A DNA stretch of 64,000 nucleotides, taken from Triglochin maritima (lineage: Eukaryota > Streptophyta > Magnoliopsida > Alismatales > Juncaginaceae). Below the pieces are notes generated by a model. It was not told where the DNA came from. It was given only the letters and a program-made list of their open reading frames with translations, and made no database searches. Shown in pieces: positions 11,801 through 23,588 of this stretch. Numbering within the stretch: the stretch's first letter is position 1; the number at the start of each line of letters is the position of its first letter. Location of the stretch: contig OY821789.1 of NCBI GenBank assembly GCA_963682175.1, positions 4,836,001 to 4,900,000 of the forward strand. Reading direction: 5' to 3'. The position numbers were made by a program, and so were the translations under genes.

Positions 11801-14800
11801 AACAACTTTCTGAAGATTTTCCTTTCCACGTTTCCTCACAAACTCATTCACAAAATCCATGGCAGCGGTCCGAGGACTATAAATATCCTCAATGACATCT
11901 GCACTAAAATGTATAAAGGTAAACAAAGAAATGACCGGTTTCTGGATATTTGGGAAAATCTAAGGCCTTGCAATCTCACCATAACCCTTCCGGACATATT
12001 CATGAGGATCTTCATCCCACAACATCTGGTCATTGTTATTAAAGCAAATCAGAGGAAAGATTATCTCAAAGAGGATAATATCAAGATGCGGAGCCAGCAA
12101 ATCATACATGCTATTTTTGGAGATACTGCAGAAGAGAATGAAAAGTTTAGGAATAAAAGTGGAAGATTAATACATCCAAAATAATCAAATGGTAACCTAC
12201 AGGAGTAATGAACTTAAGAACATAGTTACATATAGTGATAAAGAGAAATTATTAGTATGTCGCAAAACATTCTTGCCCACATGAGATAGTCTGCCTGAAA
12301 AAGATAACATATATAAAATATCCCATGTTATGGATTCGGAAAAGGAGAAGACAATGGTATAAAATCATGAGTATTTGGTTGTGGGCACTATCATGGAAAA
12401 CATACCCAGGGTGAAAGTCTGGTTCCATTTTGATTGGGAGTTAGCGATGAATCCATGAGAAAAGAGGCTATAACCATGGTAATCAGATATATGACCAAAA
12501 CCAAAGGTTTTTATCCCTCTTACCTAAGGAAATATTTATAATATAATATTTTGTCCTTTTCTTGTACAAAGAAGACTAATGAAGGCACCGATAAGAAGAA
12601 GAGTGTTGAGCTAGGATGAAAACATAAAAAGAGAGAGAGACATACCAAAATTAATTTCGGAAGAAACGGTCAAAAGAGACCTAACAGATTGGAACATCCC
12701 CCAAGAAAGGCATTACATGAGAGTGCGTGGAAGAAGGTTATTCGCGTGCCTGAACTGTGACTCTTTTGAGTTCATTTTTAACCTACCCAACTAGTTTGGG
12801 ATTAAAGGTTTTGTTGTTGTTGTATTTTTTCCTTTTTCTCGAAGTCTATTTCTGACTCCACTAGCATGAGGTGCAAATATGCAGTGCAGCATCAAAACAC
12901 TAAAAATACAGAGAGAGAAAAAAACAGTTCCATCCCAGTTTTGGATAAAAACTACTAAAATTTATCTCTAAGAGTTTGTCAATCATTTCTTAAAATAATC
13001 AGATTGTGTACACGAAAGATGAAAGGGTGGAGTTGGATGTACCATTTCTAACAGTAACAATAGTTCCATGTCGGGCAAAATCAATTGTGCCTTGAGTTAT
13101 AAAGGCAATGGGTCTCTCAATTAACAAGAATGCTTTGGAATTGGAGACCAGGATGGCCTGATTTTGCTCCCCAACAATTTGTGATCTTCCTCTCTCATAA
13201 AAAATGTGTTTTTTGTAAGTAGTGAACTTTTTTTTGATCGGTAAGGTAACTATATATTAATAAGGAAATATTGTACAAGGGATAGGGGGTAGTGCCACAA
13301 ATGGCACCACAACCTCAAAGCAAACCAAATCAAAATAAGGCTATATGATTAAGAACAAAAACATCAAGATGCATGCAGACTATCAGTCCAAACACAACTG
13401 GGGAATCTTGGGAGCATCCTTTCCAGCAAAATTCGTGAATGTATCACTTCACCAAGATAAACTCATCACTTCACCAGGATAAATTCATCAAATTTCATGT
13501 AATTTATTCCCTACATTTTTTTCATTTTTTTAATAGGTAAGGTAATTATATATTAATGAATAAAAAACTGTACAAGGAAGAAAGCTGGTAGTGCCACAAG
13601 CAGCAGCACCCGCCTGCGGAAGGAAACTCAAAGGAAATCTATATCAAAAGTAGTAAGGCAAAAACATCAAGAAAAATGTAAACTCTCGGCCTAGGCGCCT
13701 CTCAAACGTGGGATCTCGGGAAGCTTCCTTCCCAGCAAAACATTGCCACAAATCGATAAGCCACTGTAGAATGATCAACCAGATAGCAAACTCTGAAATG
13801 GGTTTGAACTGGAAAGTATGAAGGTTTCTCGAAACATTATCACCATATGGTGCATGTGCCACAATTTGGCATATTACACGTAGAAAACCACATGGCCTGA
13901 CCAAACTTCTGTTCGCCAAATATCTAGAACAAATATTATTGCTTCCATAGCATAAAACTAAACTCTAAATAGAAGTCAGCTTCACTACTATTTGCAGTCA
14001 CACTCTTGTGCCTTAGTGTAAGCCAAAACTTGAAAAACTGAAACATACTGTTTTTATATTTTGACACTTTCTCAGGTAATGGGGAATGTCAATGATCTCA
14101 CCATGCGCTTAAGTGTTTCTCTTCTAATAGAACTTCTAGGCCGGTACATAATGTCTTTCCTTTTCTTCTCAGATGTCAAAAAAAGTACAACAAAATATGC
14201 AGATGGGCGTTAAGCTTGCTAACCTGCAGCTCAGGTACTGAAGAATTAGGTTGGTGACTCTATCAGGGAGATATGCACCCACACGAATTGCATTCAGCAA
14301 AGTTAGATAGCATTCCAAGATTTTACCAGCATAGTTTTTATGGAACATCTGAGCAAAGGCTTTATTCTCTGGTTTCTGGATCTGCATATCACTAAACCTG
14401 TGCAGTAGAATTATGATATCTATTAAGTCATTAGCTAACAACAGCAAAGAAAATTTCGAACTTCAAACCGAAACTACCTACCGGGTATAGAGACGGTTTA
14501 AAATTTGAATTATCCACTTCTTTACTTTCCACCACCCCCATGAATTTCTAAGGTCTGGATCAGTTGGTTGGCCTAGGGGCACAGGTCTTTCAAGCATGTT
14601 CAACAATAAGGCCATCCATGCAGTGAAAACATTTATTTCGAACAACTGCTTTGGAATCTCTAGCTGAAAGAGCATAGGTAGAATTGCAGAAATGATTCTA
14701 AATCTTGTAATATCATGGTTGTTAAAATAGTAAAAAATGCAAGGACCTAATTCTTTCATGGGAGAGATACTTACATATATTGACGACCAAAATATTTTGC

Positions 14801-17800
14801 ATATGAGTTTGATAAGATCAGATACTTCCAGTGCAGGGTTGGTAATCTGGACAAGCTTGCCGTAGATGGACAATAGTTGAGGAAAAGTCTCTCCGGCGAT
14901 TTGATAAATAGGAACCCGCTCTTCATCAGATCTAAACCTGGGTAAAAGAGAGATTCCTGTTTGAAACTTCAAATGTTCTTTTATAAGTTGAAGGAGTATT
15001 TACTAGGTGAAGAAGGGAGAAAAAGGAAATAAGACAATGCAAACCATACAACACCGACCTACAGGAAGTAAGAAAACTGGCCTAGATAACACAAAAAAGA
15101 AACAATACAGTCACACTAGCATTCCCATCAGCCCCCGAAATCCCAAAATATACATCGAAGGACAATCCCTTACGATAATGAAATTACAATGCAATTGCAG
15201 TAATAATAAATACCTTACACTTAATTGGTATTCATGTTTCAAATGTTAGTATGTTAACATTCATGAATCATGATAAGCATAAAAGGTGTCACAACGTGCG
15301 TGACGTCAATTATTAAAAAAATGTAAGTGTGATGCTCCTACATATGTTTTGTGTTGGGCTTAAAAGGAAGAAACAACAACAAAGGCTTTAATCCCAAACA
15401 AGTTGGGGTAGGCTATAAATGAGCACAAAAGAATCATCTAAAGGGAAGAAAACTATCTAAAAAAGATGGGTTTTACCAAAAGATGAGTTTTACCAAACTA
15501 CAACTTTAATTATTACAAAGTGCATAAGAATGATAGATTTCATTAGGAGATTAACCCTCAATTTTGGAGCAGAAAGATTGTAAGAAAATAATAATTCACA
15601 ATAATTTGTTACATAGGTACAATGATAAAGTAACATCCAATGTCAGAAATTACTTTCGTTGAATTATACCAAACTTAAAATTATGTGCAAGAATGCAAGA
15701 AGATAAAAATGTTGAGCAAATAGAAATTTGGATGGCTTTAAAGTATATTTTATGGAGTGGTTGAAGGAGATTAGAGATAAGGGATGCAGCATACTCATAT
15801 TTCCTTGATAGAATCCTCAATACATATAAGGCTCCATATATTTGTTGATCTTGTTGTAGGTTCGACTGAATCCACAAGAGAAGCCCAGGCCATTGATCAG
15901 GGTAATCAGCAAGAATTATGGACTTAAGGCACTCACCAAGTTGGGACCTGTTGGTTGAAGGAAGACATGGGAAAAATAGACGGAGAATCTAACAAATCAA
16001 TAATATAAAGAGGTGGACAAAGAGAATAAGAAAACGTGAATATACATATTTATTTAAAATATTAAGATGAGAAGCTAGAAAGAAAATCTGACACAATCAA
16101 GGAAGCTTAAACAAGAACCCTTGATCATTAAAGCAAATATCAACAGCTTATACTACGAGAAACTCAACTTAATCAATTGTTCTGATCTAAAATTTGGGCA
16201 ATTGCAATTTGTCCCGCTTGACTTTTGGCCCTGGTGCACTATGCACCCCTGTCCTTTAAAATATACACTTACATCCCTCATCTTTGTGATTTTGGCAACT
16301 TACCCACTTATACAATTTTTTGCACAGAATTATGCCTCACTTCTGCAGCATAAGTACTCTTTTTTTATCGGTAATCAAACTATATTAATGCAAAGCTGTA
16401 CGAAAAAGGGTTAACTAAGCCATACACCCGCGGCCAGGTCAGCCGTCAACACGCAAGAACAAAACAGAAAAACAAAGGCCAATAGGCCCGGTACATTACC
16501 GAAAGAGATGAAACATAAGTACCTGCAACTTAGTAGGTAGTACTCATTTATTCAATCTCATCTTTTTTAACACGCAAATTAGTGGTTGTGTTGGAGTTGG
16601 ACCAAAAATAGAAGAATTGGAAGAAGAAATGTGTTCTTAGTTGTACAGGCGATAGACATCATTGCCTAAAATTTTGATGAAAGTTAGTACAAGTGGTAAC
16701 TTGCCAAAATCACAAAGATGAGAAGGTAAATGTCTATTTCCAAAAGGCAAAGGTGCAAAGTGATTTAAAATCAAAGGTCAGAGGGCAAACTGCAGTTTAT
16801 CCCTAAAATTTTAAGTGATATGATGGTGTGAAGTATTATACATAACATGATTAAGTAACTGGCAATTTAGAAATTACCTGCATAATATCTACATAATGGT
16901 GAGGTAAAGATGTTATAATTGGTATACACTATGATCTGGTTACTAGTTACCTTTTAGCAATGCTCAATAATCTCTTTTAGAAATATAAGATATTTTAATA
17001 GCCTTATAAAGTCATTATTAGTCATTTTGCTAAAAACAAAGTCATTGTTTTGTCATTGTTGGGTGTTTTTCCCATTCTCATTTCAAATCATTCTTCTCCT
17101 AATTGTGAACTGTACGTCATCTCTTTTTCTATCATGGTACCGGTGCTGTTTTAATAACTTCTGTCTGTACTAACCTATTCTTTGATTTTTACTCCAATAT
17201 TTAAAGCCTCCAGTTATCATGTTTGAAGTTTTCTTTTCTGCTTTCCACTATTTTTTAAGTTAAAATAATTGTTCATCTATGCTTTATTATAGACCTGTGA
17301 TTTAACATAGTTTTATTGTTTTCCAGGTTAACATTTTTTGTTTTGTTTTAACAATGGAAAAATTGAAATGTCAAACTCCACTAAAAATAACTTTTGATGT
17401 GTTTTTTGAGTATTGCCTCAATGTTTAGTCTGGTGGTTGCCCAAATTTAACACCTTTGAGCAAATTAACATCCATAATCCATGAGATCAGGGACATAACA
17501 TGGACGACAGATACAACACAAATCGAATAAAGGAATGTGCATATGAGTTTGATACTGGGTAAGGTAAGACGGTTGGTAGTCTCGACTTTCTAGCAAAGTT
17601 CAAGAGAGTCTCATTACTTCATAGCATTTCCTCTAGTAGCATTTGTTTTTGAATTTGAAAAGTTTACTAGATTTTAGTTCTGCACTACTTTTGTGCCCAT
17701 GAATGTTTTAGACTCTTTTCTTTAGTTTCAGTTCTGTTGTGTTGTTAAATGGTTTATCCGTTTAGGTTTGGGATGAGCATGTGATTAGTTTGTCTTATTT

Positions 17801-19870
17801 TAGATTATATAACTTCTTGGGTGTTTGATCTCAACTAAATGCCTTTTGGAGGGCCTGACATTTATAACAGGGGTCAAACAACTAGAATATGACATGTTAG
17901 CTATAATAATGAAGCAACGTCAAAAATTTAAGGTGACTTAGATTTTAAAAAGTCATAATTAACTGTACAACTCAAAGGACTGTCATACACGTAAATGACC
18001 AAAATTGAAGAATCTTACTGTAACTCATAACACCAGCTTACAATTACTATTTTGTACGAGGTTTCTTAATATGTTACTTCACTTATAACGATAAAAAAAA
18101 AGTTCACTTTTAAATATTTTCTGCACTCATGGTTCAGACCTCCAAGAAGAAAATAGGACATAATGTAGTGTACAGCCTGCGAATTTCATCATTGTCAGAT
18201 GCTTGGTTTTATTGAAGTATAACATTCACGATAGACTTCAACCTGCCATCCCTGGTGTTTGAGCAACACTCTTACCCACCTCCATGCATTAAACATTTAA
18301 AGTTCATGGGAATTGAAAATGATGCATGAGGCTATATTTTTCAGGAGAAGTCATAGCTTAAGACTGCTCCCGTACTAATGTGTCAGAGTAAAGCAACTGA
18401 CCAAGACAAGAGGATGGATTCTATTTTTAACAATGCTAGGAGTTGAGGGACACATTCTTTTACAGAACCATAAGAAGTTTCAAGTCTTTCTTTATGTGTG
18501 CAATCTAGCATTTTTTTAATTTCTTTTGAGTTTTTGCCATATCTTGGAAATTCGTCTGGTATATGTCCTTCAGACTATAAGATTCACTTTTGTAGTCTTT
18601 ACTCTTTGGACATATACAAGTAATTGAAAATAAATAAACCAAGACAAATAAAACTGAAGACCTACTCGATCATTTAATCAATATGTAATAAGCAAATGGT
18701 ACCTGCAACAATATATATATTAGAAAAAAGGGATTGATCATTAATCAGTCTATAAATAGTACCAATACCTATGCTCAAACATGTAAGCAAGAGGGACAGG
18801 GTGGGCAATAATTTCTAGGAGTATAACTTCCATGTACAGATTTAAGCAATATACCTGAGTAAAGATGGAACTTGGGGCATGTAGGCAAGGATGTTTTCCC
18901 TGACAGTGTCCTTGTCACTGGACAATATCTTCTGGAGCTGGCCTACATTTTTTTTTAAAAGAATATTTTAACGGTTGATTTGATAGAGCCAAATGATCAA
19001 GAAAGAGGATTACCAGGATCATCAGGAGACCAGTTCCGAGCCACAAAATTCTTGAAATGAATACTAGCAGCTTGACGCACGGCCATGTCAAATTCGCTAT
19101 CCACAATGATACGGAGCAGCCTAACCAAGTGCTGTGGTGTGTACTGCAGCTGCAAGGACCAATTTCCTCAAATGAGTCTACAACTTCAATTTGGCAAATT
19201 CCTCAACTTCTAAGAATACTAGAGTTACATATGCTTTTTTCAGTTGCATAGACTACTAATCTAGATACGAAAGTGTCACAAAAACGGAAAAGCAAAAACT
19301 AATAAAAACAATTGACTTGACTAAAAAAATAAACACTTCACGTCATCATCTTCATCACTCATGAGCGAAAGGGACGGAAGAAAACCATTAAAAGATAGAC
19401 TACAAGAATAGAAAGTGGCCGCCAAAGCCAAGTACCAATACGGGCAATCTACTTGATTTCAAAAATTACTTCTCCTATCTTAATTTCCATCATTCACGCA
19501 CAACCGAAGAATGACGCAATCCACAAAACAATATCTGAAATCCACACAGTCAAAGAACTGGAATCCAACAGAAACAGAAAAAGGGAGGAAAACGTCATCT
19601 CAGATTCATATTTAGGGTGCGTGCGTTTGAAAGCTAAATTTAGCTAATTCCACTTCCCGTTAATCAAACAAACACATTACAGATTCAGATCCGATTCTAG
19701 ATTCCACAACTCAAAATCACTCCCAAACAAACCAACGCCACCACCAAATCCACAACGAATCCAATCCAAGTAAAGTCAACCTGCTCGAGCCTCTCCTCCG
19801 CGGCCTTCCTCTCTCCAGGATCGGGGCTCAGCGCCGCCCGAAGCACGACGGCGAGACTCGCCAGATCCAT
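2864..19870 (-). CDS. SAD2-like: Importin beta-like protein (SAD2 / importin-7/8 type), 22 exons, one frameshift
   Basis: This is a karyopherin that carries cargo into the nucleus. The family includes Arabidopsis SAD2, linked to ABA response and MYB4 import. Exons, start to stop: 19870-19781, 19149-19014, 18942-18855, 15947-15795, 14937-14775, 14663-14482, 14397-14224, 12125-11980, 11898-11775, 11700-11520, 10211-10052, 9966-9925, 9837-9719, 9581-9389, 7989-7858, 7430-7327, 7203-7024, 5988-5848, 5757-5618, 4528-4377, 3250-3130, 3015-2864. All have GT-AG borders and join in phase except inside exon 18. The start [20 protein letters not shown] matches the family N-terminus. The HEAT-repeat body is complete ([48 protein letters not shown]-like, [15 protein letters not shown]), followed by two acidic stretches. 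Without the frameshift it would have 1023 residues, close to the family length. With nine A in the exon-18 run, translation stops after about 834 residues. The exon structure looks solid. Whether this copy works is uncertain. Confidence 0.9.
5361..5480 (+). mobile_element. Au-type SINE fragment
   Basis: In importin intron 19. It has GAGTGCGTG, CACGTGCCTGAATTGTGAG, then CCTACCCCAACTAGTT, GGACTAAAGGCTTTG and a TTG-rich tail. The tail is characteristic of plant Au SINEs. A second copy at 12721-12825 shares the whole block. Confidence 0.7.
5873..5881 (-). other. Frameshifting A9 homopolymer in importin exon 18
   Basis: On the coding strand the exon reads GT, nine A, GT. Eight A would give the family reading VKKSG followed by NFRREHDKKV across the next junction. 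Nine A shift the frame and give a TAG 12 codons after the VKK lysines begin. Phase at the exon 18/19 junction also demands one base fewer. It may be a true indel or an assembly error. Confidence 0.85.
12721..12825 (+). mobile_element. Au-type SINE fragment
   Basis: In importin intron 7. It has GAGAGTGCGTGGAAGAAGG, CGTGCCTGAACTGTGACTC, CTACCCAACTAGTTTGGG, ATTAAAGG and a (TTG)n tail. It is homologous to 5361-5480. The 5' promoter part of the SINE is not clearly recognisable. Confidence 0.7.
13227..13440 (-). mobile_element. LINE-like 3' end fragment (copy 1)
   Basis: In importin intron 7. It begins with a T-tract, then GATCGGTAAGGTAACTATAT, TATTAATAAGG, TTGTACAAGG and TAGTGCCACAA. This looks like the poly(A) end of a retroposon in minus orientation. 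It aligns over about 200 bp with the fragment at 13515-13780, including a CTTTCCAGCAAAATT block. The class (LINE versus SINE) is inferred. Confidence 0.5.
13515..13780 (-). mobile_element. LINE-like 3' end fragment (copy 2)
   Basis: T-tract followed by AATAGGTAAGGTAATTATAT, ATTAATGAAT, CTGTACAAGG and TAGTGCCACAAGC, then a CTTCCCAGCAAAACATTG block. It is homologous to copy 1 just upstream and in the same orientation. Confidence 0.5.
15366..15425 (-). mobile_element. Au-type SINE 3' end
   Basis: In importin intron 4, minus orientation. It shows (CAA)n then AAAGGCTTTAATCCCAAAC and AAGTTGGGGTAGGC, the reverse complement of the SINE tail seen at 5361-5480. Only the 3' end is visible. Confidence 0.6.
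16359..16510 (-). mobile_element. LINE-like 3' end fragment (copy 3)
   Basis: In importin intron 3 (2.9 kb). T-tract followed by ATCGGTAATCAAACTATATT, AATGCAAAGCTGTACGA, then unrelated-looking sequence. The start matches the layout of copies 1 and 2, but the similarity is shorter. Confidence 0.4.
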
Positions 19871-20160
19871 GCTAGCCGTCCGATCACACTCCACACCAAT
19901 CCGACGAGCTTTGGTGTGATCTCCCCTTCCTCCTTTCGCAACGTCCTCTGGTCCGGACGGAGTAGTGGAGTGGGTATTTGTAGGGGGAGAGGACTGGGGT
20001 TTTGGTGACGACCGGCGGCTGTCGAGGACTGGACGGGGTTGGTTGGTTGCGGTGAGGTGAGGTGGTGGATAGAGGCCACGTGAGTGGCGCAGGTTGGGAT
20101 CCCAATTCCCAACCAACGTCCTCTCAGATGGACAGGACGTCGTGACGACAGCTCTCCTTT
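19871..20160 (-). promoter_or_regulatory. 5' UTR / promoter region of the importin gene
   Basis: This GC-richer block lies directly upstream of the importin start codon at 19870 and ends at the AT-rich repeat. The open frames in it are most likely 5' UTR. No clear TATA box was identified. Confidence 0.4.
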
Positions 20161-20164
20161 GTTT

Positions 20165-20690
20165 TTGTCTAACCAATTACACGTATTTGGATACACGAAT
20201 TGATAGATCAACACGATTATTAATAAATAAATTAGATAGGACAACACGATTATTAAATAGTTTGAATATGAAATCATGCTGCAAAAACGATTGACACAAT
20301 TAAGACACGATAAAATATGATAAGTAATCGGATAATTAAGTACATCATTACGAATACTACACGATTAAGACAACTAATACCGACAAGTCTACAAGTAATA
20401 TATAAGCTATAAATTATAATGAACGGTTGACGTGCAATCATACAATCTGATATTCATGTAATAAATGGAACTAATTGTGTATGGATTATTATTTAATGAT
20501 GTAAACGGTAGTCGTGTTAACGTGTACAAGAAGTAACTTGTTTAATAATCGTGTATAAACGGATTGGATATGACAACACGATTATAAACGGATTGGATAC
20601 AGCAGAAGTCTAGCAACACAATTATTAAATGAGTCGGATACGACACATCACTTAGAGCTTATATATACGACACAATTATTGACAATTGAT
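20165..20690. repeat. Degenerate ACACGATTATT repeat region
   Basis: AT-rich stretch with many variants of ACACGATTATTAAA, CGTGTATAAACGG and GGATTGGATA on both strands (for example 20210-20260, 20550-20640). It looks like an old diverged repeat. Element type is unknown. Confidence 0.5.
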
Positions 20691-20699
20691 ATACTATTA

Positions 20700-23588
20700 G
20701 AAATTCAATTTCTTTTTTTTTTGGATTTTTTATGATAATAACGTGTTCTTTGCATTAATAAAAGAATTTCCATGTGTTTTAGACAACACTAGTGACCGAA
20801 CTACAAAATTATCCCTATATCAAGTACATAAGGTGCCGAAGCGCCTCCCACCACAAAACATAGTAATAAGCTGAAAAAAACAGTGATCACAATCCACACT
20901 TTTTGGGGAAAATGTCTATTTGTGTTAAATAAAGAGAAAATCATAACCACAATTTCTCAAATCATCCAAAAAAAAATACATAGTGTAATGTAAAAATGCA
21001 ATCTTGGTTGGCCGACTGTTTTAGCTAGATTACAACAACGACCTCACATATCATATCCCTCTGTAAGGTGTCTACCGAAAATTAGATGTGTTGGAAGTCA
21101 GTTGCTCCAAACACTCTCACTCTTTGCTCGGCTACAGCTGCCCACACATCTTCCAGATCAACTTGTTCCCTCTACATCCTACAAATAGCGAACTGGGGGA
21201 GATACATCAACGTGCTCCTGATAATTTAAGTTCAAGTTAGTAGGGTATCAAAATTCAAGTGGACAAATGAATGTTCAAAGATGATAATATAAGTCCGTAG
21301 GAGTCAGAAAATCCAACATTATCGAAATTTTAGAGGATTATAATCCACGAAAGACCACCCTGTATGGATGATTTCTCAAAATCCGAGGAAATTGTTTGAT
21401 TATCCATTGGCACAAGGTGCCACCATCATGCATGACTAAATTCGTATAATAATTTTTAAAATTGGATGATGAACTTAAGAATTTTAGACGTGCCAAATTT
21501 GTATGGGAAGGGATTTTTCATGACAAACCTACCAATATTGTAAGATTTTATTGAGGAAAAAAATCCATAGAAACTAATAAATGATCTGTGCGAGATAACA
21601 ATTACGAAATCAGCAAACGACAACATTGAATTCTGAAGATGTCGTAGAATGGTCAATGAAAACTTTGATTTTGGTAATCTTTTGTAGTGTCGGTTTGCAG
21701 TCCATTTGTTTGGATGTGGGCCATGTGGCCTGAGTTGGTTTCTTCAAGGGAAAAGGATCATTGGAAAACTACAGTGCACGTTTTGCAAAACAGTTAACTA
21801 CAAAACACACCATTATTCTATTGGCTAACAACCAAAGCATTAAGCATGTAACGAATTAGCACGCTATGCGATGTACTGAAGTTTATGGGGACAATTAAAA
21901 CTAATGTCCCATGTGAGGTAAGTACAATTTGGTGTTTTGTCGCTTTAGTGGTCTTCATGTTATTGCATGCTGGGTGGTGTTATCCTAACAGTCAGAAGTA
22001 GTGGACCCATTAGATCACCGTATCAGCCATTATCGCAGCAGTTATGAGCTGTTGGCACCTGGGAGTTGTAAAGAACTCCTCCCTGTGTGTCAGGCTGTGA
22101 GCCACTATTTTTTTATGTTTTTCAGGACTAAATTCAGAAGGTATCTCAAGCAGATTGTGATTTTCTGAACAGAATGTAGAATATCAACTGTGCTCGGGAG
22201 GCAAACATCTCCTGATCTCCTGCCATTAGTTACATGAAGTCACTGTATTGAAGAACCAGATATTATTGTATATTTGTATGTATTTATAGTGCTCATTTAG
22301 TGTTTAATATTGACTGATAGGATCATAATGACATGTACTAAATTAGTAGGAAGATCTTTAATTTTGTACGAGCAGGATTGAAACTAAACATATGTTACAC
22401 GTTATGATTTAGTGAAAATATAAAATACTATTGAAAAAGTATTGTTAGGATATATTGTGGGTAAGGGCTAGGTGTGAAGAATTAAAGTGAGGGGGTTGGA
22501 ATTTCATAAAGACGAATAAAGAAGTAATTATGAATTTGGTTTGGTTTGGTTTGTTTTAGATTCTACTCATAAGTTGGTACATAGATACTCTAGTATTGAA
22601 CTAATTTGACAAAATTTCATCTATCTCGTTATTTTTATTCGAAAATATTTAATGAGTCAAAGCCTAAAAAGGTAAAAATCCAGAATATCGAAATTCAACG
22701 AGGTCTTTACAAAGCAAGATACCAAAATTCCATAAGTCAAAATCTAAAAGGTTAGAAAATCCGAGAGGGTCACCTCACACCTCTACTCACCACTTGGCGG
22801 CCTCTGAATCTCTGATTGTAGTCCACTATATGCATAAGATATTGGGCAATTACACCACTTAGGTTTGATTTGTACTTCTGAAACCAAATAACATTTTCTT
22901 TGCTAGTGTTAGAAAGTTGATAAATACTAAAACTGTGCAATAATTGATAGAGTTGAATAACATTCACTTGAGTTTTGTTGAAGTATTGGATCAATTGAAT
23001 TTCAAACCCACACCACACACTAATGAAACCTAAATTAAAAATACAAAAATTATCGGTACAAATTACAAACCCACACCACACCATACACTTGAAATTTGAA
23101 ATAGCCATATAATGCACCTCCGCCCATCTAATCCAAAGATGATACGGTACGCTACACTTAAGAAGTTGTGCAACGGAAATGCTTCAAGGACCATGGTAAC
23201 GTTTGGAGCTCGCAGGTTTACCATGTAGGTCTGTCAGAAAACATTCAATACATCATAAAAAGGTATTCTACGTTTTGACACACTATTTCTTCGTTTCCTC
23301 CAAGTGTATTTACATTACTGAGTAAAAGAAACTGAATCATACAAGTTATCTCTTCAAAACACTTCAATAAACAGCTAGATCAAGCCTAGCCATCAAACTT
23401 GTTGCAGGAAGATATTAAAAAGAAACTTGGATATTACCCAGTTCAAGAATTTGGTGTTCACTGTCTAAAGTGCTGGAACATGCGGCCGTTGAATTGTTGA
23501 AGCTGAAATCATCACAGCCATTTCCAAATGGCATCGTGGAATGAACAAATTACATCAACGCAACAATGACCTCATGAAGATTTTAGCA
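20700..23588. other. Intergenic DNA between importin and SUMO protease genes
   Basis: A T-tract at about 20708 followed by TTATGATAATAACG and GCATTAATAAAAG may be another retroposon 3' end. Apart from that I see no exon-like or repeat structure. The part next to 23588 should contain the SUMO protease 3' UTR. Confidence 0.35.

Noticed and set aside
11714..12184. 156-codon plus-strand open frame
   Set aside because: It is the antisense shadow of importin exons 8 and 9 and the intron between them.
13644..13919. 91-codon minus-strand open frame in importin intron 7
   Set aside because: It overlaps the LINE-like 3' fragment and is not required by the importin frame. It is probably retroposon sequence rather than a gene.
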